Of a stretch of 10,725 bases of DNA, positions 1 through 6,615 are shown piece by piece. The stretch lies in the NCBI GenBank assembly GCA_946480675.1, contig CAMLKS010000049.1, positions 1 to 10,725 on the forward strand, written 5' to 3'. The stretch's first letter is position 1; each line of letters opens with the position of its first letter. Made by a program: the position numbers and the translations under genes. The stretch comes from an uncultured Bacteroidota bacterium (GTDB lineage Bacteria; Bacteroidota; Bacteroidia; Chitinophagales; Chitinophagaceae). The notes beneath the pieces are model-generated. The model searched no databases. It was not told where the DNA came from and worked only from the letters and a program-made list of their open reading frames with translations.

Positions 1-147
1 ATTAGGTTGCAGGTATTGCAGTATTTCTTCGCGTACCTGTTCTCTTGCCCATACAGTTATTTTGTTACTATCGTATATAGCATCAAAATGGCCCGACTGC
101 CTGGAAAACGCTTCATTTACTTCTGCTTCCTGCTGCAATGAATGCAT
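1..147 (-). CDS. Class I SAM-dependent methyltransferase, N-terminal fragment (runs off the left edge)
   Basis: Only the first 49 codons lie in the window, starting at ATG 147-145 and staying open to base 1. The visible segment carries FSRQSGHFDAIYDSNKIT followed by WAREQVREEILQYLQP. From memory, this is the usual lead-in of Bacteroidota class I methyltransferases, in which the SAM-binding glycine motif (E/D-x-GxGxG type) comes next. That motif falls outside the window, so the catalytic part cannot be checked. The start codon lies one base after the stop of the upstream radical SAM gene, so the two are almost certainly translated from one message. The substrate is unknown; a small molecule, lipid or polysaccharide intermediate made with the radical SAM enzyme is an inference from context. 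Confidence 0.72.
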   Translation of the reverse strand, partial: MHSLQQEAEVNEAFSRQSGHFDAIYDSNKITVWAREQVREEILQYLQPN

Positions 148-148
148 A

Positions 149-1600
149 CTACAATAGTTTGTTCAATAATCTTTTCTGCTGCTTTTCCCTTATAAAATAG
201 TACGGCCATTTCAGCGCCGTATAGGCATCTGCTATACTCAATGCCGCTGGATGCTTTAAAATATTTTTAGCTTTTAGCCCCGCTGTAGCTTTTCTGAACA
301 GGGCATGCACATAGCGATGCAGCTGTTTATAAAAATCCGGTTTGTATGTGTTTTGAAACATCAGTGCCAGTTCGTCGCTGTCCGCCCAGTTGGTTTTTTC
401 ACCCAGTTGTTCGCGCACTTTTTCGTAAAACTTTGTTCCGGGCAATGGATAAGATACAGAGATGCCAATATCTGCAGGCACCAGCTTCTTTACCATTTCC
501 AGTGTCAGTTGTATATCCTCCATCGTTTCACCCAGGTAGCCGAATTGCAGGAAGAAGGCAGGCTTAATGCCATATTGCTTTAGCAGCTTTGTAGATTCGG
601 CTATTTGTTCTATGGTTGTGCCTTTATCCATGGCATCAAGTATGCGTTGCGACCCGCTTTCTGCACCCATCCACACATTATCGCATCCCGCATCAGCCAA
701 TGACTGTATCTGTTCATCTTTCAGCAACAGGTCGGCACGCGACTGTATTTTGAATTTAAACTGCAACCCTTCTGCTTTCACCAGCTCGGCAAAGCGCTTC
801 ACCCACCCTGGTTTCAATCCAAATATATCATCGCAGAACCAGATATGATCAAAATGATATTTATTGTATAATTGTTTTAATTCTTTTACTACATTTTCCG
901 GTGAACGGGCGTTATATCTATTCCCATATATAGGCTTTGCGCACCAGTTGCATTTATAGGGGCAGCCACGTGTAGTGCCCATATTCATAGAAAAGTATCC
1001 GTTGCTTTGCAGCCATGCTTGCCTGTATTTTTCTACATCTACCAAATCCCAGGCAGGAAATGGCAGGCTATCCAGGTCTGTCTTTACCGGCCTTGCAGCC
1101 GTGCGTACGGTATGTCCATCTTGCCTGTAAGCTATACCATTGATGCTAGCCCAATCTTCCTTTCCGGCTTTCAGCATATCTGCTATTTCCAGCAAGGTGT
1201 TTTCTGCTTCGCCAATAATAATGCAGTTAGCGCTATGATCCAGGTATTTATCAAAGTGGTCGGTAGAATCGGAAGAAGATACGATTACCTTACACCCATA
1301 TTGGCTGGCCATTTCACTCATCCGGAAGGCCGCCTCACGCATATTAGTAAGGCACATCTTTGTGAGGTAGTTAAAGCCATCATCATATATAGCCAGTATA
1401 TCCGGTTTTATAGACTGCAAAACCTGTTCCAGTGTTTCCGGTCCTTCTGCAAACATGACATCGTGCAGGTACACCTCATAACCATGCTCCCTGAGTAGTG
1501 CAGCAGCATATATAGTACCCAATGGTGCATATGGCTGCATGATGCGCCATTGCTTGGGGTCGTACCTTAAAAAATAGGAGTGTGTAAATAATACCTTCAT
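149..1600 (-). CDS. B12-binding domain radical SAM protein
   Basis: This 483-residue protein has the two-domain layout of cobalamin-dependent radical SAM enzymes. Residues 1-150 look like a Rossmann-type B12-binding domain (opening MKVLFTHSYF, then APLGTIYAAALLREHGYEV and IIIGEAENTLLEI). A radical SAM core follows, with C213, C217 and C220 in RGCPYKCNWC as ligands of the 4Fe-4S cluster. Further core features are WFCDDIF near 254-260 and GAESGSQRIL near 315, which resembles the SAM-contacting GxESG segment. No DxHxxG motif is obvious, so base-off B12 binding without a histidine ligand is likely. Known members carry out methylations or ring rearrangements on lipids, hopanoids, antibiotics and tetrapyrroles; the substrate here cannot be read from sequence. 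The gene is one base upstream of a methyltransferase and 133 bases downstream of a GT8 glycosyltransferase. The basic C-terminal tail (about 440-483) may lie against the membrane, which is an inference. Confidence 0.9.
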   Translation of the reverse strand: MKVLFTHSYFLRYDPKQWRIMQPYAPLGTIYAAALLREHGYEVYLHDVMFAEGPETLEQVLQSIKPDILAIYDDGFNYLTKMCLTNMREAAFRMSEMASQYGCKVIVSSSDSTDHFDKYLDHSANCIIIGEAENTLLEIADMLKAGKEDWASINGIAYRQDGHTVRTAARPVKTDLDSLPFPAWDLVDVEKYRQAWLQSNGYFSMNMGTTRGCPYKCNWCAKPIYGNRYNARSPENVVKELKQLYNKYHFDHIWFCDDIFGLKPGWVKRFAELVKAEGLQFKFKIQSRADLLLKDEQIQSLADAGCDNVWMGAESGSQRILDAMDKGTTIEQIAESTKLLKQYGIKPAFFLQFGYLGETMEDIQLTLEMVKKLVPADIGISVSYPLPGTKFYEKVREQLGEKTNWADSDELALMFQNTYKPDFYKQLHRYVHALFRKATAGLKAKNILKHPAALSIADAYTALKWPYYFIREKQQKRLLNKLL

Positions 1601-1733
1601 GTATCGCTCGCGCAGCTAAATCCTGTTATCATAAAATTAATGCAATAAAACATAATAGTTTTTGATAACGCTTACCGGCCAACTATTTAGATGACGAATC
1701 AGGAAAAGCAGTGGATGAGAGTGTTATTCAGTA

Positions 1734-2645
1734 TCAATAAGAGGGAGTAGCTTTGATTTTAAAGAGCTTTTCTAGTTTATGTTTTACTCTAAGGCCAAAC
1801 TTTTTTGCAATCACATTCAACGTTGCTTTTTCGTCAAAGCCAGGAAATGGAGTTGCATTCAGATATCGTTTAAACAATGGCTTGTATGGATGTGTGCACA
1901 GATATTTCCACGGCTTGCTGGGGCCAGTAAAGTGTATGACAATAGCTTGTTCAAATAGATCCTGACTGCTAATTCCATAGCGTGCTCTCATAGTATCATC
2001 ATCCAGCTTATAATGCCAGCTTTGAAAGTTCCATTTAGGATGCAGATATTCGATGTCTTCATAAAATACTACATTCAATACCTCCTGATCATTTTTCAGG
2101 TTCTTATCTTCTAATAACCTATTAGTTAGTTTCTTTGTATAAGAGTATTCATTCCATCTGCGAACATTCAATAATAACACACCGGCATTAATGCAATCGA
2201 ATGTTTCAGGAAGGCCAAGGCGCTCTACAAAAACAGGTATGGCTTCCTTTACAGCCATAAGCGGTGCTGCTCCAGGTTGTGTTTGTAACAACGGTAGAAT
2301 GCTACCATTAATAATTACATCAGCGTCGATATACAGAACTGTATCAGCCTTAGTGCCAACTATAAGTGGGATATATAGGCGATAATAAGTAGCTATGGTT
2401 TGGTAATTAAGTGAAGGGTATGCATCGAACATGCTGTCATCCATAGCCTTAAAGTATATGTAATGCCCATAGCTCCCAGCTAATGTATGCATAGCATCCT
2501 TTTGCGCATCGGAGAGGCCGTTATACAAGATGTAAACATCGAAACAAATATCCTTGTTAGTTTCAAAAAGGGAAAACAGCATTGTATAAGCAGGAACAAA
2601 ATAATGCGCATCCGTTGCGGTAGCTATGTGATAACGCTGTTCCAT
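1734..2645 (-). CDS. Glycosyltransferase family 8 protein
   Basis: This is a retaining GT-A glycosyltransferase of the GT8 family (LgtC/RfaJ/glycogenin type), which transfers a sugar, often galactose or glucose, from UDP-sugar to lipopolysaccharide or another glycan. With the start chosen here the protein has 303 residues. It shows YHIATATDAHY at the N-terminus, YYRLYIPLI near 87, the metal-binding D107-A-D109 within VLYIDADVII, NAGVLLLN near 153, NDQEVLN near 185, and the GT8 signature HFTGPSKPW at about 238-246. The reading frame also allows an ATG nine bases earlier (2654). I prefer 2645 because it forms a TGATG junction with the corA stop and has AGGAAGGG at a normal distance upstream, whereas that sequence directly abuts the earlier ATG. 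Base composition looks poorer in G+C than corA next door. There is no signal peptide or membrane segment, so it should be cytoplasmic, acting at the inner membrane face. The acceptor is unknown. Confidence 0.9.
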   Translation of the reverse strand: MEQRYHIATATDAHYFVPAYTMLFSLFETNKDICFDVYILYNGLSDAQKDAMHTLAGSYGHYIYFKAMDDSMFDAYPSLNYQTIATYYRLYIPLIVGTKADTVLYIDADVIINGSILPLLQTQPGAAPLMAVKEAIPVFVERLGLPETFDCINAGVLLLNVRRWNEYSYTKKLTNRLLEDKNLKNDQEVLNVVFYEDIEYLHPKWNFQSWHYKLDDDTMRARYGISSQDLFEQAIVIHFTGPSKPWKYLCTHPYKPLFKRYLNATPFPGFDEKATLNVIAKKFGLRVKHKLEKLFKIKATPSY

Positions 2646-3754
2646 CAAAACCATCCCTTCCTTTTGAAGTATATGAGCATGAGTAATGGTATGGCAAGCA
2701 TAACGGTAACGGTTATATAAAAACCATCGCGCTGATGGGCAAGGGGTATCACATCGAAGTTCATACCGAAGATACCGCCTATCACGGTAGCGGGTGCCAT
2801 CAGCAGCGCTAGCATGGTAAAGGCTTTCATCACTTCGTTCATGCGCAGGTTTATCTGGCTCATCGATAGGTCTTGCAGGTTCATCAACATATCGCGGTGG
2901 TTCTCTACATATTCTATGGCTTGCGTAATATGGTCCAATACGTCTTTATAATATTTCTCATGACGCTCTTCCAGCAGGTCGCTTTCGCTATGCAGGAAGC
3001 TATACACCAGTTCGCGTACAGGCGATATGGAGCGGCGCATCATCATCACTTCCCTACGCAGGATACTTATTTTTTCCAGCGCGCCTCTTTCTTTCTGCAG
3101 CAGCAGGGAATCTTCCAGCTTTTCTATACGGTCGCTTATCTTTTCTATTATACCAAAATAGCTATCCACTACGGCATCTATCAGGCTATAGCACAGGTAA
3201 TCTGCTGAGCGTTGGCGTATCTTGATATTACCGCTACGTATCTTTTCCCGCACGGGGTCAAACACATCCCGTTCAGGGTCTTCCTGGAAGGAAATAACAA
3301 AATTGGTGCCCAGTACAATGCTCACTTGTTCGGCCTCTATCTCGCCGGTACCTTCATTATAATACAGCATTGGCAACAGGCAAAAGATCACGTTTTCTAC
3401 CTCATCCATCTTGGCACGCTGGCCTATGCTCAGTATGTCTTCTACTACCAATGGGTGCACATTATAATGCGCTGTCAGTTTTTCTACCGCCTGCTTTTGC
3501 AGTCCATCCACATTTATCCATGTCACACGGCCATTGTCCAGGTATATGCGGCAGGCTTTTTCATCAGGCAATTGCCGTTCTTCCAGGTCTTTTTCGTTGA
3601 AATCGAAAACAGTGTAAACAGGCGCCGTATCCGTTTTACGCACACGTTCGGGCCTGCCCGGGTTGAAGACCGCTATGGGGCGGCGCTTTTCCTGGTTCCA
3701 GGCCCATTCCGGCAATAGCTTGCTCAGTGCTTTTACCCTTCGTGTTACAGACAT
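2645..3754 (-). CDS. corA: CorA family magnesium/cobalt transport protein
   Basis: CorA proteins are homopentameric inner-membrane channels that import Mg2+ and can pass Co2+ and Ni2+. The 369-residue protein has the family plan. A large acidic cytoplasmic domain includes HPLVVEDIL near 100-108 and long charged helices from about 200 to 300. Two membrane helices lie at the very C-terminus (about 311-329 and 345-363). The diagnostic G330-M331-N332 selectivity motif is in GGIFGMNFD at the end of the first helix, and a basic tail ends in KRKGWF. The length matches the family. The start at 3754 gives a normal N-terminus, and the divergent cyclophilin gene begins 91 bases away. I found no clear promoter on this strand. 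The stop codon shares its last base with the start of the downstream GT8 gene, so the two are co-transcribed although no functional link is evident. Confidence 0.96.
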   Translation of the reverse strand: MSVTRRVKALSKLLPEWAWNQEKRRPIAVFNPGRPERVRKTDTAPVYTVFDFNEKDLEERQLPDEKACRIYLDNGRVTWINVDGLQKQAVEKLTAHYNVHPLVVEDILSIGQRAKMDEVENVIFCLLPMLYYNEGTGEIEAEQVSIVLGTNFVISFQEDPERDVFDPVREKIRSGNIKIRQRSADYLCYSLIDAVVDSYFGIIEKISDRIEKLEDSLLLQKERGALEKISILRREVMMMRRSISPVRELVYSFLHSESDLLEERHEKYYKDVLDHITQAIEYVENHRDMLMNLQDLSMSQINLRMNEVMKAFTMLALLMAPATVIGGIFGMNFDVIPLAHQRDGFYITVTVMLAIPLLMLIYFKRKGWF

Positions 3755-3793
3755 TGGTTTGGTCTATTATTGGGCTAATTTAGTATTTGTTAT

Positions 3794-3801
3794 TATGTTC
3801 G
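3794..3801 (+). promoter_or_regulatory. Candidate promoter -7 element for the cyclophilin-TIGR02757 operon
   Basis: TATGTTCG differs by one base from the Bacteroidota -7 consensus TAnnTTTG. A TTG at 3770-3772 lies 21 bases upstream, the same spacing as in the stronger promoter of the riboswitch operon at 8115-8147. The element lies 44 bases before the cyclophilin ATG, in the 91-base divergent region shared with corA. The match is imperfect, so this is a candidate only. Confidence 0.4.
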
Positions 3802-3845
3802 CGTCACAAATAACATCTGCAAATATTAAGAACCATATATAATCT

Positions 3846-4523
3846 ATGAAAAAACTTTTCGCATCGGTGCTTTCTTTATTAGTGGCTTTCACCCTTTCTG
3901 CATCGGCACAATCGGTGAATAAGAACAAAGTAGTGATTGAAACAGAATACGGTAAAATAGTGCTGGCACTGTATGAGAATACGCCGAAGCATACAAGTAA
4001 TATGCTGAAATTGGCCAGGGAAAAATTTTACGATAGCACATTGTTTCACCGTGTGATACCCAACTTTGTGATACAGGGGGGCGATCCGCTTTCTAAAAAA
4101 GCAACTGCGGGCCAGCCTCTGGGCGAAGGCGATAATGGCTACCGTGTACCTGCCGAGATAAATGAACTGAACTTTCACCAGCGCGGCGCCGTAGGTATGG
4201 CACGCGATGGAAACCCTGAAAAAGCATCGAGCGGCTGCCAGTTTTACATAGTTACAGGTAAAACATATACGGATGAAGAACTGGATAGGATAACAGCAGG
4301 TACCAAACGTGTTTTCACACCTGCGCAGCGCGCTATCTATAAAACAAAAGGCGGCACACCGCACCTGGATGGCGGCTACACCGTATATGGCATTGTAGAA
4401 GAAGGTATGGATGTGGTAGACAAAATATCGGCTGAACCTCGCGATCAGCGCGACCGCCCTAATAAAGACATCAAAATGATAAAGGTGCGCGTTAAGAAGA
4501 AGAAATTCCTCGGCATATTCTAA
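3846..4523 (+). CDS. Periplasmic peptidylprolyl isomerase, cyclophilin type
   Basis: This enzyme interconverts cis and trans peptide bonds before proline and helps fold exported proteins. The 225-residue product starts with a signal peptide: a basic MKK, a hydrophobic stretch over about 4-18, and a likely cut after A21 in SASAQS. There is no lipobox cysteine, so a soluble periplasmic protein is expected. The cyclophilin core follows, with FHRVIPNFVIQGGDP at about 67-81 (catalytic-type R69, Q77), VGMAR near 116-120, SSGCQFYI near 128-135 and HLDGGYTVYG at 173-182. Histidine occupies the place of the tryptophan that binds cyclosporin in human CypA. Compared with minimal bacterial cyclophilins there is an extra charged segment at about 138-170 before HLDGG, and a basic C-terminal tail. 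The downstream TIGR02757 gene begins two bases after the stop codon, so the two form an operon. Confidence 0.95.
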   Translation: MKKLFASVLSLLVAFTLSASAQSVNKNKVVIETEYGKIVLALYENTPKHTSNMLKLAREKFYDSTLFHRVIPNFVIQGGDPLSKKATAGQPLGEGDNGYRVPAEINELNFHQRGAVGMARDGNPEKASSGCQFYIVTGKTYTDEELDRITAGTKRVFTPAQRAIYKTKGGTPHLDGGYTVYGIVEEGMDVVDKISAEPRDQRDRPNKDIKMIKVRVKKKKFLGIF

Positions 4524-4525
4524 TA

Positions 4526-5308
4526 ATGGTATTGATGAAGGATTTGAAGAGATTGAAAAATTTACTGGATGAAAAAGTAAGGCTGTACAACCAGCCTTCT
4601 TTTATTTCCGGCGACCCCATTTGCATACCACATAGCTTTACGCACAAGCAGGATATAGAGATTAGCGGCCTTTTTGCAGCCGTACTGGCATGGGGCAATC
4701 GTACTACCATCATCAACAATTGCCGTAAACTGATGCAGTGGATGGATAATGCGCCGCACGATTTTATCCTGAACCATCACGATACAGACCTGAAGAAGAT
4801 GCTGGGCTTTGTGCATCGTACCTTCAATGCTACCGACCTGTTATATTTTATCCATTTCCTGCAGTGGCATTACCAACAGCACGATAGCCTGGAAAAAGCT
4901 TTTGTGCCGGGTAAAACCTATGAGCACGACACAGTAGAACAGGCACTCATCCATTTTCATAATTACTTCTTTTCTATAGAACACCCGGAGCGTACCCGTA
5001 AACATATAGCTACCCCTGCCCGAAAATCGGCCTGCAAGCGCATTAATATGTACCTGCGCTGGATGGTGAGAAGGGACAAACAGGGCGTGGATTTTGGCAT
5101 ATGGAAAACAATTCAACCACGCCACTTAGTTTGTCCGCTTGATGTGCATGTAGCCCGTGTGGCAGCGCGTTTACAGCTTATCGATAACGATAAGTCGAAC
5201 TGGCAAAATGCGCTGGAGCTTACATATGGCTTGCGCCGTTTGAATGTTGATGACCCTGCTATATACGACTATGCCTTGTTCGGCCTCGGTATGGCCGAAC
5301 GTTTTTAA
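4526..5308 (+). CDS. TIGR02757 (DUF2400) family protein, function unknown
   Basis: I recognise this 260-residue protein as the conserved Bacteroidota family TIGR02757, which to my knowledge has no established function. Conserved-looking blocks are DPICIPHSFTHKQDIEISG (30-48), AAVLAWGNRTTIINNC (51-66), SACKRINMYLRWMVRRD (168-184), GVDFGIW (187-193) and CPLDVHVARVAARLQL (203-218). No signal peptide or membrane helix is visible. The second, third and last blocks recall the helical core of endonuclease III-type HhH-GPD DNA glycosylases (an AVLLSAQTTD-like helix and a VDTHVxRVxxRL-like helix). A distant structural relation is possible, but this is inference. An internal ATG at 4535, giving MKDLKRLKNLL, is an equally good start. 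The gene follows the cyclophilin stop by two bases. Its last ten codons double as an intrinsic terminator, and its stop overlaps the convergent homoserine dehydrogenase stop. Confidence 0.85.
   Translation: MVLMKDLKRLKNLLDEKVRLYNQPSFISGDPICIPHSFTHKQDIEISGLFAAVLAWGNRTTIINNCRKLMQWMDNAPHDFILNHHDTDLKKMLGFVHRTFNATDLLYFIHFLQWHYQQHDSLEKAFVPGKTYEHDTVEQALIHFHNYFFSIEHPERTRKHIATPARKSACKRINMYLRWMVRRDKQGVDFGIWKTIQPRHLVCPLDVHVARVAARLQLIDNDKSNWQNALELTYGLRRLNVDDPAIYDYALFGLGMAERF
5278..5306 (+). terminator. Intrinsic terminator built into the last codons of the TIGR02757 gene
   Basis: GTTCGGCC (5278-5285) and GGCCGAAC (5293-5300) form a perfect 8-bp, GC-rich stem with a 7-base loop, closed outside by a possible T-G wobble and followed by GTTTTT. 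The hairpin encodes the C-terminal residues of the protein and ends the plus-strand transcript at the stop codon. Read on the minus strand, the same stem lies just after the homoserine dehydrogenase stop but has no T-run behind it, so it is not a classical terminator in that direction. Confidence 0.8.
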
Positions 5309-6558
5309 ACCACAGCCAGTAACTCTTCTGCTACGCTTTCTTTTTCTTCCACACCATCTGCAAAGGCATCGGGCAGTACTACCAGCGATGTACCTTTTTT
5401 CTTCCACCAGTTATTATCTACCAGTTTACTGAATTTTATAACACCTATCACGTAACAGCGTTTTTCACTGCTGCTCCATTCTTCTATTCTTTCAAAGCGC
5501 TCGTGCGGCACCTGGAATAGCCCTTCGAAACGTACATATACACGCAATAAGAAATCATTGGTCAATACCGGCTTGTTGCTGCTATGCAGTTTTTTGTATT
5601 CATACTTATAATCATAGCGCAGTGCCGATATATCGCTCAGCACGGCCGATGCTGTTGGTAGGCTGCCTGCTCCCTTACCATAAAAGAACTGCTTATCTGC
5701 AAACCCGCTTTCTATGATAACGCCGTTATATTCATTGCGTACATTGTAAAGCTGGTTGGTTGGGTCTATAAACTGTGGCAGCACAAAAGCCGCTACTTCG
5801 CCATTGTCCAGCTTTTTCGCCTGCGCTACCAGTTTTATCTCGTAACCTTTTTCTTTAGCAAAAGTGGCATCGTGGCTATCCAGGTTTTGTATACCGGTAT
5901 GTATTATCTTTTTAGGGTTTGATACAATGCCATAAGCATGGTTCAGCAGTATCGACAGTTTATTTACCGCATCTATACCCTCTACATCCAGTGCAGGGTT
6001 GCTTTCCGCAAAGCCTTCAGCCTGTGCATGTAGCAGCGCTTCGTCAAAGCCTATTTTATCCTGGAACACACGTGTCAGTATATAGTTGGTAGAGCCATTT
6101 ACAATACCGCTGATGCTTTGCAGCAGGTCGTTATCATAGTACTCTTCCAGGTTGCGCACCACCGGTATACTGGCACAACATGCTGATTCATATAGGAAGG
6201 GTACATTGTACTTAGCTTGCAGGTCCAGCAGTTCCTGCAAATGTTCGGCTATCATTTTTTTATTGGCACTTACCACGGCTTTGCCTGCGGACAGCGCATG
6301 TTTTACTATAAGGTAAGCAGCATCTGCATCGTCTATCAGCTCTACTATCACGTTTATCTCTGCATCTTCCAGCAGTGCCGTAGCATCTGTAGTGAATAGA
6401 GACTCAGGCGCAGAGCGTTTCTTTTCAGGATGTTTGATACACACCTGCTTTATCTCTGCATTCAATGAAGGTGTTTGCTGCAATACGGTATACAGGCCGG
6501 TACCTACAACACCAAAGCCGAAAAGGCCGATCGTTAATTTCTTTTGTGGAATAGACAT
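5305..6558 (-). CDS. hom: Homoserine dehydrogenase, monofunctional
   Basis: The enzyme reduces aspartate semialdehyde to homoserine with NAD(P)H, the branch step towards threonine and methionine. The 417-residue protein shows the nucleotide-binding GFGVVGTG at 14-21, SANKKM with K100/K101 at 97-102, the substrate-domain signature NGSTNYILTR at 154-163, and the catalytic segment FAESNPALDVEGIDAVNK at 183-200. E185, D196 and K200 correspond to the Glu, Asp and Lys of the yeast enzyme. No aspartokinase is fused to it. After the catalytic part (about residue 320), a tail of roughly 95 residues begins like an ACT domain strand (FLLRVYVRFEGLF) but lacks the usual ACT ligand-site pattern. It may be a divergent regulatory domain. 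The gene lies 57 bases downstream of the PLP enzyme and shares its SAM riboswitch, which ties it to methionine synthesis. Its stop overlaps the convergent TIGR02757 stop by four bases. Confidence 0.95.
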   Translation of the reverse strand: MSIPQKKLTIGLFGFGVVGTGLYTVLQQTPSLNAEIKQVCIKHPEKKRSAPESLFTTDATALLEDAEINVIVELIDDADAAYLIVKHALSAGKAVVSANKKMIAEHLQELLDLQAKYNVPFLYESACCASIPVVRNLEEYYDNDLLQSISGIVNGSTNYILTRVFQDKIGFDEALLHAQAEGFAESNPALDVEGIDAVNKLSILLNHAYGIVSNPKKIIHTGIQNLDSHDATFAKEKGYEIKLVAQAKKLDNGEVAAFVLPQFIDPTNQLYNVRNEYNGVIIESGFADKQFFYGKGAGSLPTASAVLSDISALRYDYKYEYKKLHSSNKPVLTNDFLLRVYVRFEGLFQVPHERFERIEEWSSSEKRCYVIGVIKFSKLVDNNWWKKKGTSLVVLPDAFADGVEEKESVAEELLAVV

Positions 6559-6592
6559 TTTTTTGATTGTTTTTTAAGTTGTTTAAACAGTC

Positions 6593-6606
6593 GGCTATCT
6601 GTAGCC
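6593..6606 (-). other. Small intergenic hairpin between the PLP enzyme and hom
   Basis: In the 57-base gap the transcript contains GGCTA-CAGA-TAGCC, a perfect 5-bp stem with a 4-base loop about 35 bases before the hom start codon. No T-run follows, so it is not a terminator. It could affect message stability or hom translation, but so short a stem may be chance. Confidence 0.25.
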
Positions 6607-6615
6607 TTTAATTGA

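Noticed and set aside
1007..1498. 163-codon open frame on the plus strand opposite the radical SAM gene
   Set aside because: The minus-strand protein has clear catalytic motifs across this stretch. The plus-strand product has no family features.
1625..1669. Inverted repeat GTTATC/GATAAC in the gap between the GT8 and radical SAM genes
   Set aside because: The six-base arms are separated by 33 AT-rich bases with no T-run after a GC stem, so it is not a convincing terminator or operator. Chance is likely in such AT-rich sequence.
1647..1682. TATGTTTT with TTG upstream as a promoter for the radical SAM gene
   Set aside because: The -7 match is imperfect and the spacing to TTG (25 bases) is outside the usual range.
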